A stretch of 57,508 nt of DNA. It comes from Nocardioides sp. J54 (GTDB lineage Bacteria; Actinomycetota; Actinomycetes; Propionibacteriales; Nocardioidaceae). The translations under genes and the position numbers were made by a program. The notes beneath the pieces are model-generated. The model worked only from the letters and a program-made list of their open reading frames with translations. It was not told the DNA's origin and searched no databases. The stretch lies in assembly GCF_000519005.1 (NCBI RefSeq), contig NZ_JAER01000023.1, forward strand, positions 1 through 57,508. The letters run 5' to 3'. Below are positions 1-7,306 of this stretch, one piece after another (the stretch's first letter is position 1; each line of letters opens with the position of its first letter).

Positions 1-761
1 AGGTCCTGCCGTGCCAGCTCAGCGGCGGCCTTGGAACGGCGGACGTCCAACGATGAATCGTCGCCGCACTTGCCGAGGAGGATCGCTCGGCGGGTGACCG
101 CTTCATCGAGGTCGTGGCCGTCGGCTGCGTCCATCAGGCCGTGGATCACGACGTGGCCGGTGTCGCTGGGTTCGTCGATGTCGAAGTGCCGGTGGTCCGA
201 TACCCGCTGCCGTTCGGCTTCTGCTCGTTCCGGGTCGAACCGCAGGACCGCCTCGGCCACGAGGCGTTCGAGCTGTTTCCAGCCGACGTCGTCGACGGCG
301 GCTGCGAGCTGCCGGTCGACGAACTCGACGGCCTCGGGGGAGAGCGGGTGGGTGAGGTCCGCGATGCGCTGTGCCTTCCACGTGTCCACACGACCCGCGA
401 CCACGGCCCGGTAGAGGCGGGGCAGGCGCCAGGCGCACTCGATCACCTGGCCGACGTAGGCGCGTCCACTGATAGGGGAACGGCCGAGAACGGCGATGAG
501 CTCCATCAACGCGAACTCCGACACCAGCGGTGCACCCGGCCCGGCGATCGGGACGCCGGTGTCGACGACCCCGTCCAGCAACGTGGCTGCGCCCTCAGGC
601 GACTTGACGACGTTCTGGTCAGCCCAGGCGACGATGGCGATCCACTCGTTGATCATCGCGGTGGTGCGGATCCGGGCTCCGGCGCGGAGCTCGGTGAACA
701 GCTCGGCGACCGAGTGGCCGTCGTACTGCTCCGCCGAGGGAGCGCTGGTTCCGAGATCCAT
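1..761 (-). CDS. DUF222 (13E12 repeat family) protein, probable HNH endonuclease, truncated by window edge
   Basis: The reading frame starts at ATG 761 and stays open to the left edge, giving 253 residues of the N-terminal part. The helical body with a W-K-x-x-R-I-A-D-L-T segment near residue 125, the DIDEPSDTGHVVIHGLMDAADG stretch style near 200 and the closing DVRRSKAAAEL are typical of the DUF222 region that precedes an HNH nuclease domain in 13E12-family proteins. The HNH motif itself would lie outside the window, so nuclease activity is inferred. These genes are multicopy in many actinobacteria and often sit in repeat-rich sites, as here. No Shine-Dalgarno sequence is obvious; AAGAAT lies 6 bases before the ATG. 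Confidence 0.85.
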   Translation of the reverse strand, partial: MDLGTSAPSAEQYDGHSVAELFTELRAGARIRTTAMINEWIAIVAWADQNVVKSPEGAATLLDGVVDTGVPIAGPGAPLVSEFALMELIAVLGRSPISGRAYVGQVIECAWRLPRLYRAVVAGRVDTWKAQRIADLTHPLSPEAVEFVDRQLAAAVDDVGWKQLERLVAEAVLRFDPERAEAERQRVSDHRHFDIDEPSDTGHVVIHGLMDAADGHDLDEAVTRRAILLGKCGDDSSLDVRRSKAAAELARQD

Positions 762-811
762 GACTGGATTCTTCCACACACCGCCGACACTAAGGTGGTC
801 CGGAAACCCGC

Positions 812-848
812 CTGTGGACTGGGAAATCTCCCAGTTCTCTATCCACAG
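812..848. repeat. Nested inverted repeat, likely stem-loop
   Basis: CTGTGGA (812-818) pairs with TCCACAG (842-848), and directly inside CTGGGA (819-824) pairs with TCCCAG (829-834). The result is a 13-base-pair stem interrupted by a 7-base bulge on the distal side, with a four-base loop. It lies about 50 bases upstream of the DUF222 start codon. Confidence 0.6.
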
Positions 849-864
849 CCCGCCTCGAAGGCCC

Positions 865-910
865 GGTGGTTTCGAGGCTCGGCGCTGGGGCGCCTCGCAC
901 CTCACCCACC
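865..910. repeat. REP-like imperfect palindrome
   Basis: The segment opens with GGTGGTTTCGAGGCTCGGCGC and closes with a diverged reverse complement ending CACCTCACCCACC. Short elements opening with GGTTTCGAG-type sequence and ending CCACC are, to my recollection, dispersed in many copies in Nocardioides-like genomes; copy number cannot be judged from one window. Confidence 0.45.
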
Positions 911-924
911 GGGAGCCGGCGTCG

Positions 925-1142
925 CCTACGGGACCGCAGGCCGACCGCCGGACCCGCCACCCAACCAGCCTTCTCGTCGCTGCCTTTCGAGACTGTGCCG
1001 GCTGCGTGACTGCAACCTGCGGGGACCAGCCCGTCTCGTCCTACGCGACGGCACGCCGACCGCCGGCCCCGACCACCTACCCAGCCTCGTCGTCGCTGCC
1101 ACTCCGACTGTGCCGACTACGCGACCCCAGCCCGCAAAGACC
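925..1142. repeat. Diverged tandem direct repeat, period 115 bases
   Basis: Positions 925-1027 and 1040-1142 align at a constant offset of 115 bases. Shared blocks include CCTACG, GCCGACCGCCGG, CGTCGCTGCC, GACTGTGCCG and a final GACC. The copies differ at many positions, so the duplication is old or the repeats belong to a degenerate family. Confidence 0.6.
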
Positions 1143-1191
1143 ACCCCCGAAACCGTGGCTCACTTTCCTGCAGCCCCAGAGCCTGCGCATT

Positions 1192-1221
1192 TGTGAGCCG
1201 CAAGATCTCTTGTGGCTCACA
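1192..1221. promoter_or_regulatory. TGTGAGCC palindrome upstream of protease gene
   Basis: TGTGAGCC (1192-1199) and GGCTCACA (1214-1221) are perfect inverted arms separated by 14 bases, 53 bases before the protease start codon. A third half-site, GTGGCTCAC, lies at 1155-1163. The arrangement suggests a regulator binding site or a stem in the leader; the cognate factor is unknown. Confidence 0.45.
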
Positions 1222-1273
1222 CCTCCCCGGCGTTTCGATGTCGCCAATCCATTCTCGGGAGAAAGGTTCTTGG

Positions 1274-2092
1274 ATGTTGTCTAGCCGGACCAGCAGGATT
1301 TCCGTCGGCATCGCGTGCCTGGCCGCCGCGTTCGCGGGGGCCACCGTCTCGGCGTCGGCCGCGGACAGTGACGCGACGGACGCCCCCACCTACCAGGAGT
1401 TCAAGGCCTCGACGTACGTCGACGTCGACGGTGCGTACGTCGTCAACGGCGACGAGGTGATCTCCAACGACGGCGCGCTCAAGAAGTTCTACGAGCAGAT
1501 GGTGAAGCCGAAGTCGCAGAAGGACGGGCTCATCGTCAACCGGGTCAACGGTGCCGACGACAAGTGGAGCTCGTCGCAGGCGCTCAACCTGACCTACTGC
1601 GTCAGCACGAAGTTCGGCAGCCGGCACGGCGACATCGTGAACGCGATGAACGCCGGTGCGGCGCTGTGGGAGAACGCCACGTCGCGGGTCAACTTCGTCT
1701 ACGTGTCGTCGCAGAACAGCAACTGCAACACCCGCAACAGCTCGGTGCTGTTCTCGGTCGAGCCGGTCAACACGACGCAGTACATCGCCCGGGCCTTCTT
1801 CCCGAGCACGCCCAAGCGGCAGCGCAACGTGCTGGTCGACGACTCCATCTGGAGCTCCGGCAACTGGGAGCCCGGCGACATCCTCGGCCACGAGCTCGGC
1901 CACGCCCTCGGGTTCCGCCACGAGCACACCCGGCCGGAGGCCGGCACGTGCTTCGAGGACAACAACTGGCGCCCGCTGACGCCGTACGACAGCAAGTCGA
2001 TCATGCACTACCCGCAGTGCAACGGCAGCTCGTCCGACCTGGAGTTCCAGGCGAGCGACGCCGAAGGGATCCGGGCCCTCTACGGTTCGTGA
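1274..2092 (+). CDS. Secreted zinc metalloprotease of the metzincin type (astacin-like)
   Basis: The 272-residue product begins with a signal peptide (basic start, hydrophobic IACLAAAFAGATVSASAA). The zinc site HELGHALGFRHEH has H206, E207, H210, G213 and H216 in the HExxHxxGxxH pattern, followed by the Met-turn SIMHY at 242-246, which together define metzincins; the HE after the third ligand and the Met-turn sequence favour an astacin-like enzyme. A VNGDEVIS segment near the N-terminus may be an astacin-type propeptide switch, an inference. ATG 1274 is chosen because GGGAGAAAGG lies just upstream and it places the signal peptide at the N-terminus. It probably degrades extracellular protein. 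Palindromic sites lie upstream. Confidence 0.85.
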   Translation: MLSSRTSRISVGIACLAAAFAGATVSASAADSDATDAPTYQEFKASTYVDVDGAYVVNGDEVISNDGALKKFYEQMVKPKSQKDGLIVNRVNGADDKWSSSQALNLTYCVSTKFGSRHGDIVNAMNAGAALWENATSRVNFVYVSSQNSNCNTRNSSVLFSVEPVNTTQYIARAFFPSTPKRQRNVLVDDSIWSSGNWEPGDILGHELGHALGFRHEHTRPEAGTCFEDNNWRPLTPYDSKSIMHYPQCNGSSSDLEFQASDAEGIRALYGS

Positions 2093-2118
2093 CCTCCCCG
2101 ACGGGGCAGGTGGACGAC

Positions 2119-2349
2119 ATGGCGCAGTCCACCCGCCCCGTCACCGGGGCCGTCGTGACCGGCCTGCTCGTCGTCCTCGGCGGGTTCCAGGTGCTCCTGC
2201 TGCTCAGCGTGCTGCGGGCGTGGCTGGGACCCGCCGAGGACGACCCGCACGGGTACACGCTCATCCTCGGCACGGTGTGCCTGCTGGCCACCGCCCCGGC
2301 GACCCTGCTCCTGTGGAGCGCCCGCAAGCGGCTGCGGGCCCGTCGCTGA
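2119..2349 (+). CDS. Small membrane protein, two predicted helices
   Basis: The 76-residue product has two hydrophobic segments (about residues 9-30 and 46-66) joined by an acidic, polar loop and a basic C-terminus WSARKRLRARR, so both ends are probably cytoplasmic. It starts 26 bases after the protease gene with GGCAGGTGG upstream of the ATG and may be co-transcribed with it. I do not recognise the family and assign no function. Confidence 0.65.
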   Translation: MAQSTRPVTGAVVTGLLVVLGGFQVLLLLSVLRAWLGPAEDDPHGYTLILGTVCLLATAPATLLLWSARKRLRARR

Positions 2350-2388
2350 TTCATCGCCACCCGTCGTACGGCCATAGAATCGCGCCCC

Positions 2389-3465
2389 GTGGCACTCACC
2401 ATCGGAATCGTCGGGCTCCCGAACGCGGGCAAGTCGACGCTCTTCAACGCGCTGACCAAGAACGACGTCCTCGCGGCGAACTACCCGTTCGCCACCATCG
2501 AGCCCAACGTGGGCGTGGTGGGCGTGCCCGACCCGCGCCTGGCAAAGCTTGCCGAGATCTTCGGCTCCGAGCGGATCCTCCCGGCCACCGTGGAGTTCGT
2601 CGACATCGCCGGCATCGTGCGCGGCGCCTCGCAGGGCGAGGGCCTCGGCAACAAGTTCCTCGCCCACATCCGCGAGTCCGCGGCGATCTGCCAGGTGACC
2701 CGCGTCTTCCGTGACGAGGACGTCACCCACGTCGACGGCGAGGTCAACCCCGGCAACGACATCTCCACGATCCAGACCGAGCTGATCTTCGCCGACCTCG
2801 AGACGGTCGAGAAGGCGGTCGTGCGACTCGAGAAGGAGTCGCGGAAGAACAAGGACCTCGTCGCGAACCTCGAGGCCGCCAAGGCCGCGAAGGAGGCGCT
2901 GGAGGCCGGTACGCCGATCATCTCCACCGACATCGACCGGTCCCTGCTGCGCGAGCTCTCCCTGCTCACGGCCAAGCCGTTCATCTACGTCTTCAACTGC
3001 GACGCCGACGAGCTGCAGGACGAGGAGCTCAAGACCCGGATGCGCGAGCTCGTCGCGCCCGCCGAGGCGATCTTCCTCGACGCGAAGTTCGAGTCCGAGC
3101 TGATCGAGCTCGACGACGAGGAGGCCGCGGAGTTCCTGGCCGAGGCGGGTGTCACCGAGCCCGGCCTCGAGGTCCTCGCCCGCGTCGGCTTCGACACCCT
3201 CGGCCTCCAGACCTACCTCACCGCGGGCCCGAAGGAGGCGCGCGCGTGGACCATCCCCAAGGGCGCCACCGCCCCGCAGGCCGCCGGTGTCATCCACACC
3301 GACTTCGAGAAGGGCTTCATCAAGGCCGAGGTCGTCTCCTTCGACGACCTGGTCGAGGCCGGCTCGATGGCCAAGGCCAAGGAGGCCGGCAAGGTCCGCA
3401 TGGAGGGCAAGGACTACGTCATGGCCGACGGCGACGTCGTGGAGTTCCGCTTCAATAAGTCGTGA
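2389..3465 (+). CDS. ychF: YchF (Obg-like ATPase), with an altered C-terminus
   Basis: The 358-residue protein has the P-loop GLPNAGKS (9-16), the EPNVGVVGVPD segment, the G3-type DIAGIVRGASQGEGLGNKFL region, a central coiled-coil and a C-terminal TGS domain, matching the usual length of YchF, a ribosome-associated ATPase of the Obg family. GTG 2389 follows the hexamer TAGAAT by 8 bases without a Shine-Dalgarno sequence. YchF proteins normally end in F-x-FNV; here the end reads EFRFNKS, because the last codons come from a small inserted cassette. The expected ending VEFRFNV followed by TGA is found in frame at 3804-3827, 362 bases downstream. Confidence 0.97.
   Translation: MALTIGIVGLPNAGKSTLFNALTKNDVLAANYPFATIEPNVGVVGVPDPRLAKLAEIFGSERILPATVEFVDIAGIVRGASQGEGLGNKFLAHIRESAAICQVTRVFRDEDVTHVDGEVNPGNDISTIQTELIFADLETVEKAVVRLEKESRKNKDLVANLEAAKAAKEALEAGTPIISTDIDRSLLRELSLLTAKPFIYVFNCDADELQDEELKTRMRELVAPAEAIFLDAKFESELIELDDEEAAEFLAEAGVTEPGLEVLARVGFDTLGLQTYLTAGPKEARAWTIPKGATAPQAAGVIHTDFEKGFIKAEVVSFDDLVEAGSMAKAKEAGKVRMEGKDYVMADGDVVEFRFNKS
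3442..3455. repeat. Left direct repeat (att-like core) in ychF
   Basis: The 14-base sequence GAGTTCCGCTTCAA encodes E-F-R-F and most of N in ychF. It is repeated exactly at 3807-3820. Confidence 0.7.
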
Positions 3466-3475
3466 GGAGACGGTC

Positions 3476-3793
3476 GTGGCGCGCCGGATCATGTTCGTTC
3501 AGTTGAAGACCGGATACGACGTCGATCGTGGGCCGTCGTGGATCGGCTGGGTGGACTTCAACCGCTCGTGGGGTACCGCTCGCTTCCAAGGACGGGAACT
3601 GCGCCGGGCGCCCGGGTTCGACAGCAACTTCTACGATGTCGCGACCGGCGAAGAGTTCTGGCTCTCTGGGCCGAAGCGCGACCGTACAGACACGCGCTAT
3701 GGCCCCGCGACAACAGTGGTCGAGGACGACGCTCGTGAGGCGTACGAGTCGTTCCTTGACGGTGCCCCGCTCCCGGGACGCGAACGTGGCTGA
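3476..3793 (+). CDS. Small uncharacterised protein carried by the ychF cassette
   Basis: GTG 3476, eleven bases after the ychF stop and preceded by GAGGAGA, starts a 105-residue protein. It contains W-I-G-W-V-D-F-N-R-S-W near residue 22, an N-F-Y-D-V segment, WLSGPKRDRTDTRYG near 62-76 and a closing GAPLPGRERG. I recall similar short proteins in several actinobacteria, sometimes carrying an implausible metabolic-enzyme name, but no known function. Base composition is more A/T-rich than that of the flanking genes, which fits recent transfer. It lies wholly between the direct repeats and would be translated right after ychF. Confidence 0.75.
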   Translation: MARRIMFVQLKTGYDVDRGPSWIGWVDFNRSWGTARFQGRELRRAPGFDSNFYDVATGEEFWLSGPKRDRTDTRYGPATTVVEDDAREAYESFLDGAPLPGRERG

Positions 3794-3806
3794 CATCTAC
3801 GCGGTC

Positions 3807-3820
3807 GAGTTCCGCTTCAA
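3807..3820. repeat. Right direct repeat with displaced ychF terminus
   Basis: This is the second copy of GAGTTCCGCTTCAA. Read in frame from 3804 it gives V-E-F-R-F-N-V and a TGA at 3825-3827, the ending expected for YchF. Confidence 0.7.
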
Positions 3821-3854
3821 CGTCTGACCGGGCCGCGGGCGGCGGGGCTCACTG

Positions 3855-5045
3855 TCAGCGCAGCTCGGACCGCATCCGGTGTTCGACGACGGCGCCGGTG
3901 ACCTCGCCGCGGTAGTCACGACCCGGCTCGCCGCCGCGGCGGAAGAGGTCGCGGGCGTAGTAGGGCGAGGTGTCCTCGTAGGGCGCGCTCATGTGGATCG
4001 CCTCGGCGAGCCGCTGCAGGTAGGCGTGGCCGCCGGTCCGCCAGGCCTCGCGCTCGGTGGCGTCGAGCTCTACCAGCGCGGAGTCGTCGATGACGGCGCT
4101 GTAGGAGTAGCGCGCGTCGAGGTAGAGCCGTTCGCCCTCGGCGAGGAGGAACCAGGCTGCCGGCTCGTGGTCGACCACGGTCAGCGCCCGGCGAGCCTTG
4201 GTGACGCGGTCCGGGCTGCCCCACCGCTCGACCGGCGGGACCGCGGCCAGTGGTCGGCGCTCGGCCTCGGCGCGGCTGACCCAGGTGAAGGTGGGGGCGG
4301 CGTCGCGGTGGAGGGTCAGGCAGGCGGTGCGGGCGCAGGTGCGGCACGTCAGCTGGCTCTCGACGACGTCCATCAACCCCGAGGCGTGCAGGGGCGGCAC
4401 GTCGTCCAGCGGCACCCGGCCCGGCTCCTCCTCGACCTTGCCCGCCTCGACGGCGTCCCGCATCCGGGCTAGGGCCGCGTCGACGTCGAGGCCTCCCCGG
4501 TCGTCGAGCACAGCCAGCGTCGAACAGGCCGGGCACTCGTCGGCGTCGGGCGCCAGTGCCAGCCCCGGCCGGTCGAGGGTGACGACGATGGTGGCGAGGT
4601 TGCCGCGCTCCTTCCAGCCACCCCCGTGGGGACCCGCGAACCGCAGCTGCGCGAAGGCCCGCCCGACCGGGACGTACGGCGACCTGATCCCGGCGAACCT
4701 CGCCTTGCGCCGGAACGCGCGCTCGAGGTCCTTCAGGCTCGCGTCGTTCCCGGTCCGCGGTAGCCAGCTGGACAGGTCGACGACGCCACCGCCCTCAACC
4801 GGGCGCAGGTGCAGGAGCACGCCGACCACCACGTCGTCGTGCAGCACGACCTCGACCCCGCTCGCGAAGCGCAGCTTGCGCACCTGCACGGCCGGAACAC
4901 CGAGCCCGTGCTCGACGACCTGGTCCGCCGCCCCACCCGCGGCGTCGAGGAGCCGTCGCGCCGCCTCGTCGGAGCTGCGCGCACCCAGCGCGTCGACGAC
5001 GATGCCCAGGCGGCCGCGCGGGCTACGCTCGTCCGTGCCGGTCAC
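3855..5045 (-). CDS. Uncharacterised protein with paired CxxC motifs
   Basis: The 396-residue product is not one I can name. It has two CxxC pairs, C171-x-x-C174 (ECPACST) and C234-x-x-C237 (LTCRTCART), plus C242, separated by about 60 residues; they could form one zinc ribbon interrupted by an insertion. No signal peptide or membrane segment is visible. GTG 5045 is chosen because TAGGCT (5057-5052) ends six bases before it, matching the leaderless pattern of the window. It faces the ychF cassette and diverges from ku, with which it shares a 167-base intergenic region. Confidence 0.7.
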   Translation of the reverse strand: MTGTDERSPRGRLGIVVDALGARSSDEAARRLLDAAGGAADQVVEHGLGVPAVQVRKLRFASGVEVVLHDDVVVGVLLHLRPVEGGGVVDLSSWLPRTGNDASLKDLERAFRRKARFAGIRSPYVPVGRAFAQLRFAGPHGGGWKERGNLATIVVTLDRPGLALAPDADECPACSTLAVLDDRGGLDVDAALARMRDAVEAGKVEEEPGRVPLDDVPPLHASGLMDVVESQLTCRTCARTACLTLHRDAAPTFTWVSRAEAERRPLAAVPPVERWGSPDRVTKARRALTVVDHEPAAWFLLAEGERLYLDARYSYSAVIDDSALVELDATEREAWRTGGHAYLQRLAEAIHMSAPYEDTSPYYARDLFRRGGEPGRDYRGEVTGAVVEHRMRSELR

Positions 5046-5051
5046 GTCCGA

Positions 5052-5057
5052 AGCCTA
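5052..5057 (-). promoter_or_regulatory. -10 hexamer TAGGCT, leaderless promoter
   Basis: On the minus strand TAGGCT is followed by six bases and then the GTG start at 5045, with no Shine-Dalgarno sequence between. Confidence 0.5.
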
Positions 5058-5212
5058 GCGAGCAGGACGGGCCCGGACGGGGGCACCGGCGGCTCTGCGC
5101 CCGCCGCGACGTCGAGGACCTCCTCGCCAGCGCCGCGCGGCGTACTCCCTGACGGCACGGGTACCTCGGGGACGACTGACCGCGGCCGCGGTCGGGGACG
5201 AGGAGGAATGGC

Positions 5213-6244
5213 GTGGCACGGTCGATCTGGTCGGGGTCGTTGTCCTTCGGACTGGTCAACGTGCCGGTCGGGCTCTACTCGGCGACCCAGGCGCACGAGG
5301 TGCACTTCCAGCAGTTCGAGGAGGGGACCTCGTCGCGGATCCGCTACAAGCGGGTCAATGAGGACACCGGGGACGAGGTGTCCTACGGCGACATCGTGAA
5401 GGGCGCGGAGGTCGACGACGGTGAGTACGTCATGCTCACCCAGGGGGAGCTCGAGTCCGTCGAGCCCGGCAAGAGCCGCACCATCGACATCAGCGACTTC
5501 GTCGACGCCGCGGAGATCGACCCGATCTACTTCCAGAAGAGCTACTACCTCGCGCCCTCCGACGAGACCGCGAAGAAGGCCTACGCGTTGCTCGCCGGCG
5601 CGATGGCGAAGGCCGAGCGGATCGGGATCGCGACCTTCGTGATGCGTGGCAAGCAGTACCTCGCCGCCGTACGGCCCAAGGACAACGTGCTGGTGCTGGA
5701 GACGATGTACTTCGCCGACGAGGTCCGCGACCCGGCCGAGCAGCTCGACAACCTGCCGCAGCGCGCTGCCAGCCGCGGCAAGGACCTGCAGATGGCCGTC
5801 GACCTCGTCGAGGCGCTCACCACGACGTGGGACCCGGAGAACTACCGCGACACCTACACCGACCGGGTCGAGGAGCTCGTCGAGGCGAAGAAGAAGGACC
5901 GCGTCGTCGTCGCCGAGCGCGACCCCGAGGCCGCCGGGGACAAGGTGGTCGACCTGCTCACCGCACTCCAGCAGTCCATCGAGGGCAGCAAGAAGCACCG
6001 TCCCGGCAACAAGCGCACGGGCGGGAAGCTCGAGACCCGCGAGAGGGAAGCCGCCGACGTCGACCTGGCCGACCTCACCAAGAAGGAGCTCGACGCGCTC
6101 GCGAAGGAGCTCGAGGTCAAGGGACGCTCGAAGATGACCGCCGCCCAGCTCCGCACGGCGGTCGACAAGGCGCGGGACGATGCCGGCTCGACGAAGCAGT
6201 CGAAGCAGTCGAAGCAGTCGAAGCAGTCCAGGAAGGCCAGCTGA
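5213..6244 (+). CDS. ku: Ku DNA end-binding protein
   Basis: The 343-residue product opens VARSIWSGSLSFGLVNVPV, the standard start of bacterial Ku, and contains the ring-forming core through about residue 260 (ISDFVDAAEIDPIYF, YYLAPSDE). Ku binds double-strand DNA ends and recruits LigD in non-homologous end joining. The C-terminal extension has a SAP/Rho-N-like helix pair (DLTKKELDALAKELEVKGRS) and a lysine-rich tail with four K-Q-S repeats, probably DNA-binding. GTG 5213 is preceded by GAGGAGGAAT, a good ribosome site. No ligD or other end-joining gene lies in the window, so Ku is separated from its usual partner. Confidence 0.96.
   Translation: MARSIWSGSLSFGLVNVPVGLYSATQAHEVHFQQFEEGTSSRIRYKRVNEDTGDEVSYGDIVKGAEVDDGEYVMLTQGELESVEPGKSRTIDISDFVDAAEIDPIYFQKSYYLAPSDETAKKAYALLAGAMAKAERIGIATFVMRGKQYLAAVRPKDNVLVLETMYFADEVRDPAEQLDNLPQRAASRGKDLQMAVDLVEALTTTWDPENYRDTYTDRVEELVEAKKKDRVVVAERDPEAAGDKVVDLLTALQQSIEGSKKHRPGNKRTGGKLETREREAADVDLADLTKKELDALAKELEVKGRSKMTAAQLRTAVDKARDDAGSTKQSKQSKQSKQSRKAS
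6193..6228 (+). repeat. Four tandem 9-base repeats in the ku tail
   Basis: The unit GAAGCAGTC occurs four times without interruption and encodes the K-Q-S repeats of the Ku C-terminus. Length variation by slippage would keep the reading frame. Confidence 0.85.
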
Positions 6245-6268
6245 CCGGTGCCGACCCGCGCCCGGCCG

Positions 6269-6499
6269 TCAGCGCGTGTCGGCCAGCGAAGCCAGCCGCG
6301 ACAGCATCGAGACGCTCGGGTACGTCGTCTCCCTGATCTTCTGCATCAGGACTGCTGCGTAGGCCGGCACCTCGTCCGGTGTCAGCAGGTCCTCGAGCAG
6401 CTCCATCATCGGGATCGACGGGAAGCGGTCCTCCGCGACCTTCTCGAGCAGCAGGTCGACGATCCGGGCGCGCGTGTCGTCGTTGTCGGTGTCAGGCAT
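6269..6499 (-). CDS. Small uncharacterised acidic protein
   Basis: The 76-residue product MPDTDNDDTRARIVDLLLEK... is largely helical and acidic at the N-terminus, with repeated leucine-rich helices and a PMMELLEDLL segment. The stop lies 24 bases from the ku stop on the opposite strand. A GGGGGAA stretch on the minus strand just upstream of ATG 6499 can serve as ribosome site. The family is unknown to me. Confidence 0.65.
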   Translation of the reverse strand: MPDTDNDDTRARIVDLLLEKVAEDRFPSIPMMELLEDLLTPDEVPAYAAVLMQKIRETTYPSVSMLSRLASLADTR

Positions 6500-6648
6500 C
6501 AGGTTCCCCCCTCGTGGTCTCCCTCCGGCCCAGCCCGGTACCCCGCCGTCCCGGGTCGGATGCCCGATTCCGCGAAAAAGCACTTCCGCACATCGTGGAT
6601 TGGACCAATCTGGGTACATCACGACTGTTCGCCGAAGGGGGGCGAGTG

Positions 6649-7185
6649 GTGCGGTTGTCCGGGAGGGCCGCAGCGTCCGGCAGTTGGCGGGCGGTGCCAT
6701 CCCTCACGATCTGGGTCTACGACTCCACGCTGGGCGCAGCCGCTGGCGAGGTCCGGTTCAAGGAGCTCGTGCGGCGCGGTGCCGTGCTGGTCACCGACGC
6801 GGTGACCGTGACCTGGGTGAAGGGGACCCACCGGCCGCACGTGGGTCACCTGCGTCGCCGCTCCGCGCAGCCCGACGGCTCGCTGCTCGGCGGGCTCGTC
6901 GACCTGCTCACCGACGACGGACCGGAGGGCGACCGCCGCGTCGCCGACCTCGCCCGACGCCTCGCCGGCTCCGGCATCGACCAGGAGATGTTGAGCCAGG
7001 CGCGCTGCGCGCTCGCGCCCGGTACGTCGGCGCTGCTGGTCCTCGCACGCGACGTCGACCTGGCTGTCGTACGACCCATCGTCGAGCGGGGGCGCACCCG
7101 CCGCGACGTGGTGATGGTCCACGCCGACCTGACGGCCGAGACCGTCGACCTGCTCCGCGACGCCGTGCAGGGCTCATCCCACTGA
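6649..7185 (+). CDS. DUF1269-like protein lacking the usual membrane hairpin
   Basis: The 178-residue product contains the sequence signature of DUF1269: SLTIWVYDSTLGAA near the N-terminus, AVTVTWVKGTHRPH, then the C-terminal IDQEMLSQAR...LAPGTSALLVLARD and a VMVHADLTAE ending. The glycine-rich hydrophobic stretch that normally sits between these halves is missing; in its place is the polar PDGSLLGGLVDLLTDDGPEGDRR. It is therefore probably soluble. GTG 6649 follows GAAGGGGGG at good spacing; GTG 6646 is equally possible. Function of the family is unknown. Confidence 0.75.
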   Translation: MRLSGRAAASGSWRAVPSLTIWVYDSTLGAAAGEVRFKELVRRGAVLVTDAVTVTWVKGTHRPHVGHLRRRSAQPDGSLLGGLVDLLTDDGPEGDRRVADLARRLAGSGIDQEMLSQARCALAPGTSALLVLARDVDLAVVRPIVERGRTRRDVVMVHADLTAETVDLLRDAVQGSSH

Positions 7186-7306
7186 TCCGCGGGAATTGTG
7201 GCGCGGGCCACATTCATCCCGATTGTGCCCCGGGTGGCGGGGTACATCGCAGCGCAGGGAGGGGACCGCGACCTGCGCTCGGGGGGAGTGCATCGCGGTC
7301 TGGGAG

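Larger units (their letters stand above)
762..1273. other. 512-base repeat-rich spacer
   Basis: This is the only stretch over 300 bases without a convincing gene. It separates the divergent DUF222 gene and the metalloprotease gene. It holds a nested stem-loop (812-848), a REP-like imperfect inverted repeat (865-910), two diverged copies of a roughly 103-base sequence at 115-base spacing (925-1142) and a TGTGAGCC palindrome next to the protease gene. Open frames crossing it lack codon bias expected of a gene. Confidence 0.7.
3442..3820. mobile_element. Small cassette inserted at the 3' end of ychF
   Basis: GAGTTCCGCTTCAA occurs at 3442-3455 inside the last ychF codons and again at 3807-3820, where it is followed by CGTCTGA, the expected end of ychF (FNV stop). 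The roughly 365 bases between the repeats carry one gene (3476-3793) with noticeably more A/T than its surroundings. This is the structure left by site-specific integration into a gene's 3' end with a duplicated core. No integrase or transposase lies inside, so mobilisation would have to act in trans. Insertion is inferred from the displaced terminus. Confidence 0.7.

Noticed and set aside
835..850. A DnaA-box-like TATCCACAG near 841 as an origin element
   Set aside because: A single near-match within a stem-loop, with no cluster of boxes, AT-rich region or dnaA/dnaN genes.
2080..3492. A 470-codon antisense frame across ychF
   Set aside because: ychF is unmistakable on the plus strand, and the antisense translation is a charged low-complexity string.
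3528..3827. A 99-codon frame ending in VEFRFNV, as a separate gene
   Set aside because: Only the last codons are meaningful; they are the displaced end of ychF, and the rest is another frame of the small cassette gene.
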